The notes under the pieces were generated by a model. The model was given only the letters and a program-made list of their open reading frames with translations. It was not told where the DNA came from and did not search any database. Shown here piece after piece: positions 19,200-31,534 of a stretch of 64,000 nt of DNA; positions within the stretch are counted from its first letter, which is position 1; every line of letters begins with the position of its first letter. Source of the stretch: Halobacillus campisalis (lineage in GTDB: Bacteria > Bacillota > Bacilli > Bacillales > Halobacillaceae). Location: contig NZ_JAPVRC010000001.1 of NCBI RefSeq assembly GCF_030345335.1, forward strand, positions 124,001 through 188,000, written 5' to 3'. The position numbers and the translations under genes are program-made.

Positions 19200-20906
19200 A
19201 TGAAACAAAGCCAAATGCTTGTCCATACGTTAAAAGAAAACCCTGCAGATGCAGAAATCAAAAGTCATCAGCTCCTCGTAAGAGCTGGATATATTAGACA
19301 GATCGCTTCAGGAGTGTACAGCTTTTTACCTTTAGGAAAAAGAGTGTTACGTAAAGTTGAAGAAATTGTCCGAGAAGAAATGGATAAAGCAGGAGCACAT
19401 GAAATGCTGATGTCTGCGCTGCAGCCTGCTGAACTTTGGCAGGAAAGCGGCCGGTGGAATACATATGGGGCAGAATTGATGCGATTGCGCGACCGCCATG
19501 AACGTGAGTTTGCACTGGGTGCCACCCATGAGGAAGTAATTACAAGTCTCGTCCGTGACTCTATCAAAAGCTACAAACGACTTCCGCTCATGGTTTATCA
19601 AATTCAAAATAAATTTCGTGATGAGAAGCGTCCTCGTTTTGGCCTCCTCAGAGGACGCGAATTTTTAATGAAGGATGCTTATTCATTTAATGAATCATTT
19701 GAAAGCCTGAATGAAAGCTATGAGAAAATGTTTACCGCTTATTCGAATGTCTTTACCCGGTGTGGTCTTGATTTCCGTGCTGTGATCGCTGATTCAGGAC
19801 AAATGGGCGGTAAAGATACGCATGAATTTATGGTGCTATCAGAAGTCGGCGAGGATGTCATAGCTTACTCTGATACGTCCGATTATGCAGCGAACGTAGA
19901 AATGGCACCTGTTATCAATCAGTCTTCACCTTCTGATCAAGAACCTGCAAATCTAGAGAAAGTGGCGACTCCCGATCAAAAAACGATGCAGGAGGTAGCT
20001 GATTTTCTAGGTCATAGCCTGGCTGAAGGTTTGAAGTCTATCATGTTCAAGGTAGACGATCAGTTTGTTTTAGTGGTGACCCGCGGAGACCATGAAGTGA
20101 ATGATATTAAACTCAAGAACCTTTATGACGCTGATATTGTAGATTTAGCAACAGAAGAGGATACTCATTCGTTAATGGGAACTGGTTTCGGCTCCTTAGG
20201 ACCAGTCAACGCGCCGGATAGTGTCGATGTCATCGCGGATTTTGCTGTCGAACCGCTTGTAAATGTGACGTGCGGGGCAAATGAAGCAGGCTTCCATTAC
20301 ACAAATGTCAACCCAGGCAGAGATTTTCATGTAAAAGAGTATGCGGATTTACGTTTCATTAAGGAAGGCGACCCATCTCCAGATGGTAATGGTCATATAA
20401 AGTTCGCGCGTGGAATAGAAGTAGGTCACGTATTTAAGTTGGGCAGGTTCTACGCAGAAAACATGAATGCAACGTTTTTAGACGATCAAGGTAAATCGCA
20501 AACGATGGTCATGGGTTCTTATGGTATTGGAGTGTCTAGAACGCTGGCAGCAATTGTTGAGCAATACAATGATGAACGCGGGATTACCTGGCCGGCTAAT
20601 ATTGCTCCTTACCAGGTTCACCTTTTGTCTCTTAACCCGAAAAAAGAAGAGCAAAAAGAATTGGCCGATCAACTATACGAGCAATTACAAGCGGCAGGCA
20701 TTGAAGTTCTGTATGACGATCGAAAAGAGCGTGCGGGTGTTAAATTTGCAGACAGTGATTTATTCGGTATTCCAATCAGAATAACTGTTGGTAAACGCGC
20801 TTCTGAAGGGGTAGTTGAGGTGAAAGAGCGTACCAGCGGAGAACAAGCTGACCTGAATCAAAATGAAATCATCCACCATGTTCAAACATGGTATAATTCA
20901 AAATAG
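19200..20906 (+). CDS. proS: Prolyl-tRNA synthetase
   Basis: Class II aminoacyl-tRNA synthetase of the bacterial type, with an editing (INS) domain between motifs 2 and 3. 568 residues. Motif 1 region [20 protein letters not shown], motif 2 [17 protein letters not shown], and motif 3 [14 protein letters not shown] are all present. ATG 19200 is chosen over an in-frame GTG at 19191, because AGAGGTGG (19187-19194) is the ribosome binding site for 19200 and the family starts MKQSQ/MRQS. No T-box leader motif is seen upstream. Confidence 0.96.
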   Translation: MKQSQMLVHTLKENPADAEIKSHQLLVRAGYIRQIASGVYSFLPLGKRVLRKVEEIVREEMDKAGAHEMLMSALQPAELWQESGRWNTYGAELMRLRDRHEREFALGATHEEVITSLVRDSIKSYKRLPLMVYQIQNKFRDEKRPRFGLLRGREFLMKDAYSFNESFESLNESYEKMFTAYSNVFTRCGLDFRAVIADSGQMGGKDTHEFMVLSEVGEDVIAYSDTSDYAANVEMAPVINQSSPSDQEPANLEKVATPDQKTMQEVADFLGHSLAEGLKSIMFKVDDQFVLVVTRGDHEVNDIKLKNLYDADIVDLATEEDTHSLMGTGFGSLGPVNAPDSVDVIADFAVEPLVNVTCGANEAGFHYTNVNPGRDFHVKEYADLRFIKEGDPSPDGNGHIKFARGIEVGHVFKLGRFYAENMNATFLDDQGKSQTMVMGSYGIGVSRTLAAIVEQYNDERGITWPANIAPYQVHLLSLNPKKEEQKELADQLYEQLQAAGIEVLYDDRKERAGVKFADSDLFGIPIRITVGKRASEGVVEVKERTSGEQADLNQNEIIHHVQTWYNSK

Positions 20907-20913
20907 AAAATAT

Positions 20914-20953
20914 AATATACCCTTGCTTATGATATTCAGCAAGGGTATATTTA
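20914..20953 (+). terminator. Intrinsic terminator after proS
   Basis: ATATACCCTTGCT (20915-20927) pairs perfectly with AGCAAGGGTATAT (20938-20950), followed by TTATAT. It may reduce read-through from proS into polC. Confidence 0.75.
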
Positions 20954-21009
20954 TATCGCCAGTGAACCGATTATTAATTTTAGAAATACCCGCATAGGGA
21001 GGAATCACA

Positions 21010-24000
21010 TTGAGTGTGAGCAACCGGGAGAAGATGCACTATCTATTGGAACAAATCCAATTTCCTCAAGAACTAATACAACCTCATTTTGATAACAGCT
21101 CACTTGAAAAGCTGACAGTATTCAAAGCTGATAAAAAGTGGCATTTCCATTTCATTTTGGAAAAACCATTGCCGCCTTCGGTCTATCAATTGTTCACAAG
21201 TAAATTGCAGGCCGCATTCCGCTCTCTGGCTGCTATAGATTGGACCGTGGAAGCGAAAGAAAAAAACCTGTCTGAAGAGGATGTTATAGAATACTGGCAA
21301 GGCTTCATTCAAACGATTGCGAATATTACACCTGGATATAAAGATTTACTTCTTGAACAACTCCCTGAAGTTAACGGGAATAAGATTATGTTAACTTGTA
21401 GAAACCTGGCAGAAAGTCACGCAGTGAAGAAGAACTTGGAAGCTCCATTGCAAATGTTCTGCACGAGATCAGGACTTCCTCCTTACATGCTTCAAACCCG
21501 TGTGAAAGAGGAACAGGAAGAAATCAAGAAATTCAAAGAAGAACGTCAAAAAGAAGATAAACTCGTAGTCCAGCAAGCAGTGAAAGATCAGGAAGAACGT
21601 GCAAAAGTGAAAGAGGATACTAAACCTAAAGGACCTTTAGAAGTAGGGTATAAAATACAAGATGAACCCGAACCGATGGACTCGATTCTTGAAGAAGAGC
21701 GGAGAAAGACCGTTCAAGGTTATGTATTTGATGTAGAAGTAAAAGAACTTCGTTCAGGACGCCATTTATTATTACTGAAAGCAACGGATTATACAGATTC
21801 TTTCTCTATTAAAATGTTCTCGCGCGGCGATGACCATGCCGAGATGTTCAAGCATGTACAAAAAGGCATGTGGGTCAAAGCGAGAGGTAGTATTCAAACG
21901 GATAACTTCACCAGTGAATTGACGATGATGGCTAACGACATCAATGAAATCACCCCGGTGGTCAGAAAAGATGAGGCGCCAGAGGGAGAAAAAAGAATTG
22001 AGCTTCATGCCCATACTACAATGAGTCAGATGGATGCGCCTGTCTCTGTGTCCCGATTGGTAGCTCAGGCTTCCGATTGGGGGCACGAAGCGATCGCTAT
22101 TACCGACCACGCAGTAGCTCAAGCATATCCCGAAGCTCATGCAGCCGGGCAGAAACATGGCGTGAAAATCATTTACGGATTAGAAGCTAATTTAGTAGAT
22201 GATGGGGTGCCGATTGCGTACGAAGAACAGGACAGAGACTTAGCCAGCGACGTTTATGTAGTATTTGACGTGGAGACGACAGGTCTATCAGCGGTGTACG
22301 ATAAAATCATTGAATTGGCTGCTGTAAAAATCAAGGATGGGGAAATCATCGACCGGTTTGAATCTTTTGCCAACCCTCATCATCCGCTGTCGCAAACGAC
22401 TACGGATTTGACGGGAATCACAGATGATATGGTGAAAGATGCCCCGGAAATAGACGACGTTCTAAAAGATTTTCATGCCTGGATGGGCAATGATATTCTC
22501 GTAGCTCATAACGCGAGCTTTGACATGGGATTTTTGAATGCAGGATTACAACGCATTGATTTTACAAAAGCAGCTAATCCTGTGATCGATACACTTGAAT
22601 TGGCAAGGTTTTTAGTACCTGAATTGAAGAACCACCGCCTTAATACGTTGTGTAAACATTTTGATATAGAACTTACTCAGCACCACCGGGCGATCTACGA
22701 TGCGGAAGCGACTGGCTATTTGCTTTGGAAGCTCGTTAAAAAAGCGATTGAAAAAGGGATAACGAACCATAAGAATCTAAATGATTACATGGGAGAAGGA
22801 AAAGCTTATCAACGTTCACGCCCTTCCCATGTGACGCTGCTTGCGAAGAATACAACCGGCTTAAAGAATATTTACCGTCTCGTCTCTGAATCCCATATCA
22901 ATTACTTCTATCGTGTTCCTAGAATTCCTCGTTCGAGATTGTCTAAGCTTAGGGAAGGTATTCTTATTGGGTCGGGATGTGACAAAGGTGAAGTTTTTGA
23001 AGCGGCGATGCAGAAGTCTGAAGAGGAAGCAGAGAAAATCGCTCAGTTTTATGACTATATCGAAGTTCAACCGCCTGGAAACTACTATCATCTATTAGAG
23101 AAAGACTTAGTACAAAACGAAGCTCAAATCTATGACATTTTGAAAAAAGTCGTTAAGATCGGGGAACGTTTGAATAAAACAGTGGTGGCTACGGGGAACG
23201 TCCATTACCTGGAGCCTCATGATAAGCAATATCGGCAAATCCTTATTTCATCGCAAAACGGAAACCCTTTGAATCGCCAGACTTTGCCTGATGTCCATTT
23301 TAAAACGACGAATGAAATGGTAGAAGAGTTTGCATTTCTAGGTGAGAAAAAGGCTCGTGAAATTATAGTTTCTAATACGCAATCTATTAATGAAAGCATT
23401 GATGAGGTTACTCCTGTTAAAGACGATTTGTATACACCTAACATAGAAGGTGCGGACGAAGAAATCAGGCAGATGTCTTATAACAAGGCGAAAGGTCTTT
23501 ATGGCGATGAGCTTCCAGAGCTCGTTGAAAAAAGGCTGGAAAAAGAACTCGATAGTATCATAGGCCACGGTTTTGCGGTTATCTATCTTATTTCACAAAA
23601 ACTCGTAACTAAATCCCTTGAGGACGGTTATCTTGTAGGTTCCCGTGGTTCGGTAGGATCCTCCTTCGTTGCCACCATGACGGACATCACTGAAGTGAAT
23701 CCGCTACCGCCTCATTACGTATGCCCGAACTGCCGCCATCATGAATTTTTTACGGACGGTTCAGTAGGTAGCGGTTTTGACCTTGCTGAAAAAGATTGTC
23801 CAGAATGCTGCACGGCTTATAAGAAAGATGGACAGGATATTCCTTTTGAAACTTTCCTTGGTTTTAAAGGGGATAAAGTTCCCGATATCGACTTGAACTT
23901 CTCGGGTGAATATCAGCCTAAAGCCCACAACTATACAAAAGTTCTATTTGGTGAAGATAATGTGTATCGTGCCGGCACCATCGGAACGATAGCTGAGAAA

Positions 24001-25302
24001 ACGGCTTATGGCTATGTAAAAGGTTATGCAGGAGATAATCAACTTCAATATAAAAATGCGGAAGTGGATCGTCTCGTCCAAGGTTGTACAGGGGTAAAGC
24101 GGACAACCGGCCAGCACCCCGGAGGGATAATCGTAGTACCGGACGATATGGATATTTTTGATTTTTCCCCTATCCAATTTCCGGCCGATGATACGAAGTC
24201 GGAGTGGAAAACGACCCACTTTGACTTTCACTCGATTCATGACAACCTTTTGAAACTGGATATACTCGGCCACGATGATCCAACCGTAATCCGTATGCTT
24301 CAAGACTTAAGCGGGATCGACCAGAAGGAAATCCCTGTCGATGACCCCGAAGTGATGAAAATCTTCAGTGGACCCGAAGCATTGGGTGTCACCGCTGAAC
24401 AAATAAATTGTAAAACCGGTACGCTCGGTGTACCTGAATTCGGCACACGCTTCGTTCGGCAAATGCTTGAAGATACAAAACCGAAAACCTTTGCTGAGCT
24501 TGTTATCATTTCAGGTCTTTCCCACGGTACCGATGTATGGCTCGGGAACGCAGAGCAGCTGATTAATGACGGCATATGCACCCTTCCGGAAGTTATTGGA
24601 TGTCGAGACGATATTATGGTCTACCTCATGCATAAGGGGTTAGAGCCATCTTTAGCCTTTAAAATCATGGAGTTTGTCAGGAAGGGACGAGGTCTTCAGG
24701 ATGAGTGGATAGATGAAATGAAGAAGAATGGAGTACCTGACTGGTATATCGATTCGTGTAAAAAGATTAAGTACATGTTCCCGAAAGCGCACGCAGCAGC
24801 TTATGTACTGATGGCAGTGAGGATTGCATATTTCAAAGTGCATTATCCGATCTATTTTTACGCGGCTTATTTCACTGTACGCGCTGGAGATTTTGAACTT
24901 GAAACGATGATCAAAGGTTCTGAGGCCATTCGTAAACGGTTAGAGGAAATCCAGTCTAAAGGTCTTGATGCGACACCAAAAGAGAAAAACTTGATGACAG
25001 TGCTTGAAATCTCTTTAGAAATGTGTGAAAGAGGATACGGCTTTAAACCGGTTGACCTTTATGAGTCCAGCTCCACTGATTTTCTAGTCGAAGGAAATCA
25101 GCTGATCCCTCCATTTAATGCAGTCGACGGACTTGGTACCAACGCTGCGATAAGCGTGGTTGAAGCCCGGAAACAAGGGGAGTTCCTTTCTAAACAGGAC
25201 TTAAGAGAGAGGAGCCGCATTTCTAAGACGGTTCTTGAGTATTTGGATACTCAGGGTTGTTTGGAAGGTATGCCTGACGAGAACCAACTTTCACTATTTT
25301 AG
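21010..25302 (+). CDS. polC: DNA polymerase III PolC, replicative polymerase
   Basis: The Gram-positive replicative polymerase with built-in proofreading, 1430 residues. Order: N-terminal domain, OB-fold (about 235-320), PHP domain interrupted by a DEDDh exonuclease starting at FDVETTG near 419, then the polymerase with a CPNC...CPEC zinc site around 905-933 and catalytic [12 protein letters not shown] near 958. The start is TTG 21010, with GGGAGGAA five bases upstream. The C-terminus NQLSLF is the expected beta-clamp-binding peptide. Confidence 0.97.
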   Translation: MSVSNREKMHYLLEQIQFPQELIQPHFDNSSLEKLTVFKADKKWHFHFILEKPLPPSVYQLFTSKLQAAFRSLAAIDWTVEAKEKNLSEEDVIEYWQGFIQTIANITPGYKDLLLEQLPEVNGNKIMLTCRNLAESHAVKKNLEAPLQMFCTRSGLPPYMLQTRVKEEQEEIKKFKEERQKEDKLVVQQAVKDQEERAKVKEDTKPKGPLEVGYKIQDEPEPMDSILEEERRKTVQGYVFDVEVKELRSGRHLLLLKATDYTDSFSIKMFSRGDDHAEMFKHVQKGMWVKARGSIQTDNFTSELTMMANDINEITPVVRKDEAPEGEKRIELHAHTTMSQMDAPVSVSRLVAQASDWGHEAIAITDHAVAQAYPEAHAAGQKHGVKIIYGLEANLVDDGVPIAYEEQDRDLASDVYVVFDVETTGLSAVYDKIIELAAVKIKDGEIIDRFESFANPHHPLSQTTTDLTGITDDMVKDAPEIDDVLKDFHAWMGNDILVAHNASFDMGFLNAGLQRIDFTKAANPVIDTLELARFLVPELKNHRLNTLCKHFDIELTQHHRAIYDAEATGYLLWKLVKKAIEKGITNHKNLNDYMGEGKAYQRSRPSHVTLLAKNTTGLKNIYRLVSESHINYFYRVPRIPRSRLSKLREGILIGSGCDKGEVFEAAMQKSEEEAEKIAQFYDYIEVQPPGNYYHLLEKDLVQNEAQIYDILKKVVKIGERLNKTVVATGNVHYLEPHDKQYRQILISSQNGNPLNRQTLPDVHFKTTNEMVEEFAFLGEKKAREIIVSNTQSINESIDEVTPVKDDLYTPNIEGADEEIRQMSYNKAKGLYGDELPELVEKRLEKELDSIIGHGFAVIYLISQKLVTKSLEDGYLVGSRGSVGSSFVATMTDITEVNPLPPHYVCPNCRHHEFFTDGSVGSGFDLAEKDCPECCTAYKKDGQDIPFETFLGFKGDKVPDIDLNFSGEYQPKAHNYTKVLFGEDNVYRAGTIGTIAEKTAYGYVKGYAGDNQLQYKNAEVDRLVQGCTGVKRTTGQHPGGIIVVPDDMDIFDFSPIQFPADDTKSEWKTTHFDFHSIHDNLLKLDILGHDDPTVIRMLQDLSGIDQKEIPVDDPEVMKIFSGPEALGVTAEQINCKTGTLGVPEFGTRFVRQMLEDTKPKTFAELVIISGLSHGTDVWLGNAEQLINDGICTLPEVIGCRDDIMVYLMHKGLEPSLAFKIMEFVRKGRGLQDEWIDEMKKNGVPDWYIDSCKKIKYMFPKAHAAAYVLMAVRIAYFKVHYPIYFYAAYFTVRAGDFELETMIKGSEAIRKRLEEIQSKGLDATPKEKNLMTVLEISLEMCERGYGFKPVDLYESSSTDFLVEGNQLIPPFNAVDGLGTNAAISVVEARKQGEFLSKQDLRERSRISKTVLEYLDTQGCLEGMPDENQLSLF

Positions 25303-25367
25303 GTTCTATTGCATTATAACGGAAACTGTGATATATTTTTTATGGTGAGAAGAGCGATAAGAACGGC

Positions 25368-25404
25368 CGAAAGAGTGGGGAAACCCACTCTTTCGTTATA
25401 TTTT
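25368..25404 (+). terminator. Intrinsic terminator after polC
   Basis: CGAAAGAGTGGG (25368-25379) pairs perfectly with CCCACTCTTTCG (25384-25395), followed by TTATATTTT. It closes the polC transcript. Confidence 0.85.
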
Positions 25405-25457
25405 AAGCTCACTTTTCAACTATTGATGCGTCACGTAAAGATTTGATTTGCATGTAC

Positions 25458-25489
25458 ACCGCTATGATTTTTTCATAGCGGTTTCATTT
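25458..25489 (+). terminator. Second hairpin in the polC-rimP gap
   Basis: ACCGCTATGA (25458-25467) pairs with TCATAGCGGT (25473-25482), then TTCATTTC. It is a weaker second terminator or a structural boundary; it touches the -35 of the candidate rimP promoter. Confidence 0.55.
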
Positions 25490-25510
25490 CGAGTTTAATT
25501 TATGTATAAA
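25482..25510 (+). promoter_or_regulatory. Candidate sigma-A promoter of the rimP-nusA-infB operon
   Basis: TTTCAT (25482-25487) and TATAAA (25505-25510) with a 17-base spacer, directly before rimP. The -35 overlaps the 3' arm of the preceding hairpin. Confidence 0.5.
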
Positions 25511-25547
25511 ATAGCTGAATGAACAATTGCACGGGGAGGGATTCCAG

Positions 25548-26021
25548 TTGAGTAACCAAGTAGTTGAACTTACACAAAAGTTAGTCGAACCTATTTTAGC
25601 CGATATGAATTTAGAACTTGTCGAAGTAGAGTATAAGAAAGAAGGTAAGAATTGGTTTTTGCGTGTGTTTATTGATAAGCCTGGCGGCGTGGATATTGAA
25701 GAATGCGGGCAAGTTTCTGAACAGCTTAGTGAGAAGCTTGATGAAACTGATCCAATCGAAGCAGCCTACTTTTTAGAGGTTTCCTCTCCAGGAGCAGAAA
25801 GACCTCTAAAAACGCAAGCTGATTTTAAAAAGTTCGTAGGAGAGCATGTATACATGAAATTGTACGAACCTATCGATGGAGAAAAAGAATTTGAAGGGAC
25901 GCTTCAAAGTTTTGAAAATGAAATTGCAAGCGTCGAAATTCGAATCAAAGCACGAAAAAAGCAACTAGAAGTGCCTTTTGATAAAATTGCCAAAGCCAAT
26001 TTAGCTGTGACTTTTAACTAA
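25548..26021 (+). CDS. rimP: RimP, 30S ribosome maturation factor
   Basis: RimP (YlxS) assists assembly of the 30S subunit. 157 residues from TTG 25548. Motifs: LELVEVEYKKEGKNWFLRV, VDIEECGQVSEQLSEKLDE, and YFLEVSSPGAERPLK. The frame is open from 25527, but GGGGAGGG (25533-25540) is correctly spaced from TTG 25548 and the family starts MSxxV. First gene of the nusA-infB operon. Confidence 0.95.
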   Translation: MSNQVVELTQKLVEPILADMNLELVEVEYKKEGKNWFLRVFIDKPGGVDIEECGQVSEQLSEKLDETDPIEAAYFLEVSSPGAERPLKTQADFKKFVGEHVYMKLYEPIDGEKEFEGTLQSFENEIASVEIRIKARKKQLEVPFDKIAKANLAVTFN

Positions 26022-26035
26022 AGGGGGATATACTG

Positions 26036-27130
26036 TTGAGCAGTGAACTATTTGATGCCATGAACTATTTAGAGAAGGAAAAAGGCATTGACAAAGGATT
26101 GTTATTGGAGGCACTCGAGGCTGCGCTTATTTCAGCCTATAAGAAGAACTTCAACTCCGCTACAAATGTAAGAGTGGACATTAATGAACAAGAAGGCAGT
26201 ATGAAAGTATTCGCAAGGAAAGAGATTGTAGAAGAAGTTATGGACCCGCAGCAGGAGATTTCTCTAGAAGAAGCAAAAGAGAAAGACCCGAACTATGTAG
26301 CGGAAGATGTAATTGAAGTGGAAGTTACACCTATGGATTTCGGAAGGATAGCTGCGCAGGCAGCGAAGCAGGTAGTTACTCAGCGAGTGAGAGAAGCTGA
26401 AAGAGGTATTATCTATGGTGAGTATGTAGACCGTGAAGAGGATGTTATGACGGGAATCATTCAAAGAAAAGACCCGCGTTTCGTCTACGTTAACCTTGGT
26501 AAAATCGAAGCAAGACTGCCTGATGGCGAACAGATGCCTACGGAATCTTATGAAGTGCATGATCGGCTTAAAGTTTTCGTTACGAAAGTAGAAAACAGTA
26601 ATAAAGGACCGCACATTTACGTGTCCAGAACACACCCGGGATTACTGAAGCGATTATTTGAAATGGAAGTTCCTGAGATTTATGATGGAACAGTCGAAGT
26701 CCGCTCTGTTGCACGCGAAGCAGGAGACCGTTCTAAGATTTCTGTGTTTGCTGAGGATCCGGAAGTAGATCCGGTCGGCTCTTGTGTAGGCCAGAGAGGT
26801 CAGCGCGTTCAAGCCATCGTCAATGAACTTAAAGGTGAAAAAATCGATATCGTTCAGTGGTCAGAAGACCCTGTTGAATACGTATCTAATGCGTTAAGCC
26901 CTTCAAAAGTAGTTGAAGTCTTAGTCAATGAAGAAGAAAAGGCTACAACCGTGATTGTTCCTGATTACCAATTATCACTGGCAATTGGCAAGCGCGGGCA
27001 AAACGCTCGCCTGGCAGCTAAGCTGACAGGATGGAAGATTGATATCAAAAGCGAAAGCGAAGCTCTTGATGAAGGAATCATTACCCAAACGGAAATTGAT
27101 GAAGATCCAGAAGACCACATGGAAGAATAA
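26036..27130 (+). CDS. nusA: NusA, transcription elongation/termination factor
   Basis: Binds RNA polymerase and nascent RNA to regulate pausing and termination. 364 residues. The N-terminal polymerase-binding domain (1-125) is followed by S1 (about 135-200), KH1 ([15 protein letters not shown] near 245) and KH2 ([18 protein letters not shown] near 320). Like Bacillus NusA, it lacks the C-terminal acidic repeats of E. coli. The start is TTG 26036 with AAAGGGGG upstream. Confidence 0.97.
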   Translation: MSSELFDAMNYLEKEKGIDKGLLLEALEAALISAYKKNFNSATNVRVDINEQEGSMKVFARKEIVEEVMDPQQEISLEEAKEKDPNYVAEDVIEVEVTPMDFGRIAAQAAKQVVTQRVREAERGIIYGEYVDREEDVMTGIIQRKDPRFVYVNLGKIEARLPDGEQMPTESYEVHDRLKVFVTKVENSNKGPHIYVSRTHPGLLKRLFEMEVPEIYDGTVEVRSVAREAGDRSKISVFAEDPEVDPVGSCVGQRGQRVQAIVNELKGEKIDIVQWSEDPVEYVSNALSPSKVVEVLVNEEEKATTVIVPDYQLSLAIGKRGQNARLAAKLTGWKIDIKSESEALDEGIITQTEIDEDPEDHMEE

Positions 27131-27142
27131 GGAGGGGTAGCG

Positions 27143-27418
27143 ATGGCCCGTTCTAAAAAACAACCTTTAAGAAAATGTGTCGTTACACAGGAGATGAAGC
27201 CTAAGAAAGAGCTCATCCGTGTTGTACGAAATAAGGAAGGACATGTGTTCGTTGATACGTCCGGCAAACAGAATGGGCGAGGTGCCTACGTATCCAAAAG
27301 TCTGGGTGTCATTAACCAGGCGGAGCAGCAGCAGTCTCTCAACCGCCATCTCAACGCGAAAGTAGAGAAGGAAGTCTATGATGAATTGCGAAAGACTGTT
27401 GAAGGTACATCGTCATGA
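27143..27418 (+). CDS. rnpM: RnpM (YlxR), RNA-binding modulator of RNase P
   Basis: A 91-residue basic protein of the YlxR family. [17 protein letters not shown] and the GRGAYVSKS segment are the family marks; the latter forms the nucleic-acid-binding surface. The B. subtilis homologue has been reported to bind RNase P RNA and modulate its activity, so I use that name. It sits between nusA and ylxQ and overlaps ylxQ by 4 bases. Confidence 0.92.
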   Translation: MARSKKQPLRKCVVTQEMKPKKELIRVVRNKEGHVFVDTSGKQNGRGAYVSKSLGVINQAEQQQSLNRHLNAKVEKEVYDELRKTVEGTSS

Positions 27419-27726
27419 AGAAATATTTAAATATCCTTGGACTTGCTCACAGAGCTGGAAAGCTTACTCTCGGTGAGGAACACATCGTTAAGGATATCCA
27501 AAAAGAGAGAGCCAAGCTGGTTCTCATTGCTGATGATATCGGCAAACAAACAAAGAAAAAGCTTACAGATAAATGTAGCTTTTATCATATACCCTGCTAT
27601 ATGGTGGATGATCGTGAAACTCTTTCACACGCCATAGGTCAGTCAGGGAGAGTCGCGATCGCAGTTCTTGACCAAGGATTTGCGAAAAAGTTGCAATCGC
27701 TACTCGATGAATCTATTCGGGGGTGA
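27415..27726 (+). CDS. ylxQ: YlxQ, L7Ae-family RNA-binding protein
   Basis: A 103-residue L7Ae/L30e/S12e-fold protein, homologous to the B. subtilis kink-turn-binding protein YlxQ (also called RplGA). Motifs: [19 protein letters not shown] and [13 protein letters not shown]. Starts in the stop of ylxR (ATGA) and ends 4 bases before infB. The function in ribosome assembly or RNA folding is not settled for the family. Confidence 0.9.
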   Translation: MKKYLNILGLAHRAGKLTLGEEHIVKDIQKERAKLVLIADDIGKQTKKKLTDKCSFYHIPCYMVDDRETLSHAIGQSGRVAIAVLDQGFAKKLQSLLDESIRG

Positions 27727-27730
27727 AAGA

Positions 27731-29833
27731 ATGAGTAAAATGCGCGTATATGAATATGCCAAAAAGAATGAACTATCTAGTAAACAGGTAATCGATAAAT
27801 TAAAAGAAATGAATGTAGAAGTTTCGAATCATATGTCAACAATCGAAGATGATGTAAGAGGAAAGTTGGACCAATCCTTAAATAAAGGGAAAGCACAACC
27901 AGCTGCCAAGCAAGATAACTCTAAAGCAGCTTCTAAGAAGCCTGCTCAAAACAATCAGAATAAAGCTAAAAACAATCAACAAAATAAAAAACACAACCAA
28001 AAGCCGCAGCAAAATAAACAGCGTCCAGCCCAAAACAATCAAGGGAATAACAACCAAAAACCTGCAGCTAAAAAACAAACACCAGAGAAAATTACTTATG
28101 CAGGAAGTCTTACTGTAGGAGAGTTAGCTCAGAAATTAAACAAAGACTCTTCAGAGATCATTAAGAAGCTTATGATGCTTGGTGTAATGGCTACTAAAAA
28201 CCAGGATTTGGATGCTGATTCAATTGAACTTATTTGTGGAGAGTTCAATGTGGAAGTGGAAGAAGAAGTCATTGTAGATGAAACAGATATTGAAAATATG
28301 ACTTTTGACGATAATCCTGAAGATCTGCAAGAACGTCCTGCTGTCGTAACGATTATGGGACACGTAGACCATGGTAAAACGACTCTGCTTGATTCCATTC
28401 GTAATACGAAGGTCACTGAAGGAGAAGCTGGAGGAATTACGCAGCACATCGGAGCTTATCAAGTTGAAGAAAATGATAAAAAGATTACGTTCTTAGATAC
28501 CCCGGGACACGCCGCTTTTACAAGCATGCGTTCACGTGGCGCACAAGTTACAGACATCGCGATCCTTGTCGTTGCAGCTGATGATGGTGTCATGCCGCAA
28601 ACACGTGAAGCTATTAATCATGCTAAAGCTGCAGAAGTTCCTATTATCGTCGCCGTTAATAAAATGGATAAAGAGGGTGCCAATCCAGACCGCATTATGC
28701 AGGAATTGATGGAGTATGAGTTGATCTCCGAAGATTTTGGGGGAGAAACGATATTTGTTAAGATGTCCGCTGTGAAAGGTGAAGGAATTGATGAGCTTCT
28801 TGAAATGATCGTTCTCGTTTCTGAAATGGAAGAATTCAAAGCCAATCCAGACCGCCCTGCTTACGGTACAGTTATCGAAGCTGAACTTGATAAAGGCCGT
28901 GGTCCTGTGGCCACCCTGCTTGTGCAAAATGGTACACTGAAAGTCAGTGACTCTTTAGTTGTAGGTAACACTTATGGTCGTGTGCGTGCTATGGTCAATG
29001 ATTTAGGGCGCAGAGTAAAAACTGCTGCACCATCTACACCAGTAGAAATTACCGGCTTAAATAATGTACCTCAAGCTGGAGACCGCTTCCTCGTTTTTGA
29101 AGATGAGAAGAAAGCGCGGAGTATCGGTGAAGCAAGAGCTCAAAAGCAAATTGAAGCTGACAGAAGTGCTACAGCCAGAGTGAGTCTTGATGATTTATTC
29201 GATCAGATCAAACAGGGTGAAATTAAAGATATTAATTTGATCGTTAAAGCGGATGTTCAAGGTTCACTAGAAGCACTCTCAGGATCTCTTGAGAAAATCG
29301 AAGTCGAAGGCGTCAAAGTGAAAATTATTCATGCGGGCGTTGGAGCGATCACAGAATCAGATATTACACTTGCTTCCGCTTCGAATGCCATCGTAATTGG
29401 TTTCAACGTACGTCCAGATGGGAATGCTAGAAAAGCAGCAGAATCCGAAGATGTTGAAATCCGTTTGCACAATATCATTTACAAAGTGATGGAAGAAATT
29501 GAAGCGGCTATGAAAGGCATGCTTGACCCTGAATATGAGGAAAAAATCATCGGTCAAGTCGAAGTACGCGAAATCTTCAAAGTTTCAAAAATCGGTACAA
29601 TCGCCGGTTCTTATGTAACCGAAGGTAAAATTACGCGTAATTCCGGAATTCGTGTCATCCGCGATGGTGTAGTTATTAACGAAGGTGAAGTTGATGCACT
29701 GAAACGCTATAAAGATGATGCAAAAGAGGTAGCTAAAGGTTATGAATGTGGAATAACTATTAAGAACTTCAATGACTTGAAGGTCGGTGACATCATCGAG
29801 CCTTACGAAATGCAGGAGATCGAACGCACATGA
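27731..29833 (+). CDS. infB: Translation initiation factor IF-2
   Basis: GTPase that brings initiator tRNA to the 30S subunit. 700 residues from ATG 27731, preceded by GGGGGTGAAAG. The frame is open further upstream inside ylxQ, but the family N-terminus [11 protein letters not shown] fixes the start. A Lys/Asn/Gln-rich low-complexity linker spans about 55-120. G1 GHVDHGKTT is near 210 and DTPGH near 256, followed by the beta-barrel and C-terminal domains that bind fMet-tRNA. Confidence 0.97.
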   Translation: MSKMRVYEYAKKNELSSKQVIDKLKEMNVEVSNHMSTIEDDVRGKLDQSLNKGKAQPAAKQDNSKAASKKPAQNNQNKAKNNQQNKKHNQKPQQNKQRPAQNNQGNNNQKPAAKKQTPEKITYAGSLTVGELAQKLNKDSSEIIKKLMMLGVMATKNQDLDADSIELICGEFNVEVEEEVIVDETDIENMTFDDNPEDLQERPAVVTIMGHVDHGKTTLLDSIRNTKVTEGEAGGITQHIGAYQVEENDKKITFLDTPGHAAFTSMRSRGAQVTDIAILVVAADDGVMPQTREAINHAKAAEVPIIVAVNKMDKEGANPDRIMQELMEYELISEDFGGETIFVKMSAVKGEGIDELLEMIVLVSEMEEFKANPDRPAYGTVIEAELDKGRGPVATLLVQNGTLKVSDSLVVGNTYGRVRAMVNDLGRRVKTAAPSTPVEITGLNNVPQAGDRFLVFEDEKKARSIGEARAQKQIEADRSATARVSLDDLFDQIKQGEIKDINLIVKADVQGSLEALSGSLEKIEVEGVKVKIIHAGVGAITESDITLASASNAIVIGFNVRPDGNARKAAESEDVEIRLHNIIYKVMEEIEAAMKGMLDPEYEEKIIGQVEVREIFKVSKIGTIAGSYVTEGKITRNSGIRVIRDGVVINEGEVDALKRYKDDAKEVAKGYECGITIKNFNDLKVGDIIEPYEMQEIERT

Positions 29834-30108
29834 TTTTAAGTGCTGAGGTGGAATGTATATTATATGACGCCCAGTCCTTGAAGGAAAAACGTTCAGTGAT
29901 CAAGCGAATTCAAAAAAGGCTTGCAAATGAATATAATGTAGCCGTCAGCGAACTGGATTTCCAGAACTTATGGCAGCGTACATGTATAGGCATTGTAACG
30001 ATCGCGAGCAGTAAAGTGATCGCTGAGCAGACGATTCAGCAAGCTCTGAGTTTCATTGATTCGTTTCCTGAAATTGAACGGACAAATACAGTAACCGAAT
30101 GGCTGTAA
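29830..30108 (+). CDS. ylxP: YlxP, DUF503 protein
   Basis: A 92-residue protein of the DUF503 family, recognisable by the start [20 protein letters not shown] and by [20 protein letters not shown] at the end. It overlaps the infB stop by 4 bases (ATGA) and precedes rbfA, the conserved order in Bacillus. A role near ribosome maturation is inferred only from the neighbourhood. Confidence 0.9.
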   Translation: MILSAEVECILYDAQSLKEKRSVIKRIQKRLANEYNVAVSELDFQNLWQRTCIGIVTIASSKVIAEQTIQQALSFIDSFPEIERTNTVTEWL

Positions 30109-30132
30109 TGTTGTGGTTGAAGAGGTGATATA

Positions 30133-30483
30133 ATGAATGATTTACGTGCAAACCGCGTAGGGGAGCAAATGAAAAAGGAATTGACTGATATAATCAGTAA
30201 GAAGATCAAAGACCCTCGAGTGGGGTTTGTCACTGTTACTGAAGTTAAAGTAACCGGTGATCTTCAGCAAGCCAAAGTATTTATTTCTGTGTTAGGTGAT
30301 GAAAAGCAGAAACATGATACGCTTGTAGGACTTGCCAAGGCTAAAGGGTTCATCCGCTCTGAAATCGGTCAAAGAATTCGCTTGCGTAAAACACCTGAAA
30401 TTACGTTCGAGTTCGATGATGCAATTGAGAGAGGAAATCGGATTGAAACCATCCTTAAAGATTTAAACGATACGGAAAGCTAA
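30133..30483 (+). CDS. rbfA: RbfA, ribosome-binding factor A
   Basis: A 116-residue KH-like protein needed for maturation of the 16S rRNA 5' end and the 30S subunit. Family marks: [40 protein letters not shown], and the C-terminal [25 protein letters not shown] precedes ATG 30133. Confidence 0.96.
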   Translation: MNDLRANRVGEQMKKELTDIISKKIKDPRVGFVTVTEVKVTGDLQQAKVFISVLGDEKQKHDTLVGLAKAKGFIRSEIGQRIRLRKTPEITFEFDDAIERGNRIETILKDLNDTES

Positions 30484-30551
30484 AGGAAGTCAGTTCTTAT
30501 TTCTTCATAGAATGATGAATGGGCATATTTTAGCTGGACGTTTGCATTCAC

Positions 30552-30581
30552 ACTCCGTGCTGCTCTAGCACGGAGTTTTCT
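30552..30581 (+). terminator. Hairpin between rbfA and truB
   Basis: ACTCCGTGCT (30552-30561) pairs with AGCACGGAGT (30567-30576), followed by TTTTC. It resembles an intrinsic terminator with a short U-run, so it may only lessen read-through to truB. Confidence 0.65.
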
Positions 30582-30619
30582 ATGACCAATTTTCATTAGG
30601 ATAAAGGAGTGTTACCGTC

Positions 30620-31516
30620 ATGCATGGTATTCTTCCATTATGGAAAGAAAAAGGCTTTACTTCACATGACTGTGTGAGTAAAGCGCGAGGTATGCTGAAA
30701 ACGAAAAAAATCGGACATACTGGAACGTTAGATCCTGATGTTGAAGGGGTCCTCCCTCTTTGTATAGGCAAGGCCACGAAGATTGTTCCATTCCTCACGG
30801 ATACGGAAAAGGTATATGAAGCGACTGTAACACTTGGGTGTGCTACTGAGACAGAGGATGCATCGGGTGAAATCATAGATCAGAAGCCGGTGAATAACGT
30901 GCCTTCTGAAAATGAAATCCTACAAATAATAAAACGGTTTGAAGGGCAGATCAAGCAAATCCCGCCAATGTATTCAGCTGTGAAGGTAAACGGCAAACGC
31001 TTATACCAATATGCCCGGGACGGGGAAACAGTACAGCGGCCGGAAAGAACAGTCAATATTAAACATATTGAGCTAGTTGATGCACCAGAGGCCGCAGTCA
31101 ATGAGCAATATTCTTTTACATTAAGAGTCGTCTGCTCCAAAGGTACGTACATAAGGACCTTATGTGTGGATATAGGTAAAGCGCTGGGCTATCCTGCCCA
31201 TATGTCAGCTCTTGTCAGGGAACAGACGGGAAGTATCAGTAAAGAACATTGTTATACTTTCTCTGAAATTCAGCAATTTGTAGACGATGGAAATGTTGGA
31301 GATGTAATCCTGGCTTTAGACAGAGGTCTAGATCATTTGCAGGTGCTGACAGTGTCAGAGGAGCAAAGATTTGCGATAGAGCACGGTCAAGTACTGCCGA
31401 TGCCTGACCATTTATTTCAAGAACCTTTTGTAATAAAATGTAATGGAGAGGTGCTTGCGATCTATCAGCAGCACCCCGGAAAACCCGATAAAATTAAACC
31501 GGTACGAGTATTTTGA
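30620..31516 (+). CDS. truB: TruB, tRNA pseudouridine-55 synthase
   Basis: Modifies U55 in the T-arm of tRNAs. 298 residues. The catalytic Asp is D38 in GHTGTLDPDVEGVLPL. Other marks are YEATVTLGCATETEDASGE and the VVCSKGTYIRTLCVDIG segment, with a C-terminal PUA-like domain. AAAGGAGTG is the ribosome binding site before ATG 30620. Confidence 0.96.
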   Translation: MHGILPLWKEKGFTSHDCVSKARGMLKTKKIGHTGTLDPDVEGVLPLCIGKATKIVPFLTDTEKVYEATVTLGCATETEDASGEIIDQKPVNNVPSENEILQIIKRFEGQIKQIPPMYSAVKVNGKRLYQYARDGETVQRPERTVNIKHIELVDAPEAAVNEQYSFTLRVVCSKGTYIRTLCVDIGKALGYPAHMSALVREQTGSISKEHCYTFSEIQQFVDDGNVGDVILALDRGLDHLQVLTVSEEQRFAIEHGQVLPMPDHLFQEPFVIKCNGEVLAIYQQHPGKPDKIKPVRVF

Positions 31517-31534
31517 GTTAAAGCAGGTGAAATA

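Noticed and set aside
19100-19297. 65-codon plus-strand frame overlapping the proS start
   Set aside because: It starts in the palindromic repeat and overlaps well-supported proS in another frame.
27668-27730. Longer infB start inside ylxQ
   Set aside because: The upstream extension overlaps ylxQ and does not match the IF-2 N-terminus; ATG 27731 has its own ribosome binding site.
31517-31534. FMN riboswitch for ribF
   Set aside because: Only 18 bases separate truB and ribF.
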